Below, in pieces: positions 44,981-45,107 of a stretch of DNA of 45,107 nt. Numbering within the stretch: the first letter of the stretch is position 1; every line of letters starts with the position of its first letter. The notes beneath the pieces are model-generated. The model ran no database searches. It was not told the origin of the DNA and was given only the letters and a program-made list of their open reading frames with translations. Source of the DNA: Oceanicaulis sp. BBD 1991-10 (GTDB taxonomy: Bacteria; Pseudomonadota; Alphaproteobacteria; Caulobacterales; Maricaulaceae); the NCBI GenBank assembly GCA_001657295.1, contig LYSW01000022.1, positions 40,321 to 85,427 on the forward strand. The letters are read 5' to 3'. A program made the position numbers and the translations under genes.

Positions 44981-45107
44981 TTATAGCACGTCGAGCACGG
45001 TTTCAGGGGGCCGGCCTATGGCGGCTTTGGGGCCATTGATCAGCACGGGGCGCTCAATCAGCTTCGGCGTCGCGGCCATGGCCGTGATCAAGGCAGCGTC
45101 CTCGGCG
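44981..45107 (-). CDS. ArsC-type arsenate reductase, C-terminal fragment
   Basis: Only the last 42 codons are in the window; the 5' part lies beyond the right edge. The visible end (LIERPVLINGPKAAIGRPPETVLDVL) matches the C-terminus of glutaredoxin-linked ArsC proteins, which reduce arsenate, and also of related proteins such as YffB. The catalytic cysteine would lie outside the window, so arsenate reductase activity is by family only. Confidence 0.85.
   Translation of the reverse strand, partial: AEDAALITAMAATPKLIERPVLINGPKAAIGRPPETVLDVL

Overview
The window is gene-dense, GC-rich bacterial chromosome of an alphaproteobacterium, most likely of the Caulobacterales/Maricaulales/Hyphomonadales group. 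The evidence is gene content and order: acnA divergent from ccmABCD-dsbE, a ChvI/ChvG pair followed by a mannose-type EIIA and HPr, ahcY near a DivL-type tyrosine 'histidine kinase', and an rsmB-rpe-heparinase-purH block. There are no rRNA or tRNA genes, insertion sequences, phage genes or CRISPR arrays that I can see, and no gene-free stretch longer than 300 bases. The genus assignment is inference.

Layout. 1-1128: the 3'-truncated NUDIX hydrolase and a MarR regulator with a polylysine tail. 1143-3982: the cytochrome c maturation operon ccmA-B-C-D-dsbE (minus), divergent from aconitase acnA (4226-6904), which ends in a strong terminator. 6971-10397: a minus-strand operon blaI-like repressor, M56 (BlaR1-like) membrane protein with an adhesin-like beta domain, and a secreted beta-lactamase-fold serine hydrolase. 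Two TACA-N2-TGTA operators lie just upstream of blaI, next to a 32-bp palindrome serving a divergent MarR-GNAT pair. 11730-13412: a large uncharacterised protein. 13559-16637: chvI-chvG-EIIA-HPr. 16644-18551: a membrane protein with a very long acidic tail. 18822-20243: ahcY. 20316-21279: two divergent small lipoproteins. 21398-23881: divL. 23878-26144: bioB, a VanZ-like protein and a DUF3445 protein. 26269-27744: an AGCS symporter with its own terminator. 

27826-37523 is a long minus-strand run: rsmB, rpe, heparinase II/III-family protein, CapD/FlaA1-like polysaccharide protein, purH, two paralogous dienelactone-hydrolase-like proteins and a small lipoprotein. 37578-45107 holds a DUF6265-like secreted protein divergent from an AraC regulator, rlmN, a DUF6065 protein, an inverted pair of dispersed repeats, an SDR-kynureninase operon, a small protein built of six 'VDSF' repeats, a methyltransferase with an atypical downstream orphan, a two-helix membrane protein and the 3' end of an ArsC-type reductase.

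Functional themes are central metabolism and housekeeping (aconitase, SAH recycling, biotin, purines, pentose phosphate, rRNA modification), envelope sensing and cell-cycle control (ChvGI, DivL, PTS-Ntr-like proteins), and several accessory small systems. The least explained items are the M56/adhesin-domain operon with its operators, the VDSF-repeat protein, the 560-residue orphan beside chvI, and the absence of hprK from the chvIG-PTS cluster.
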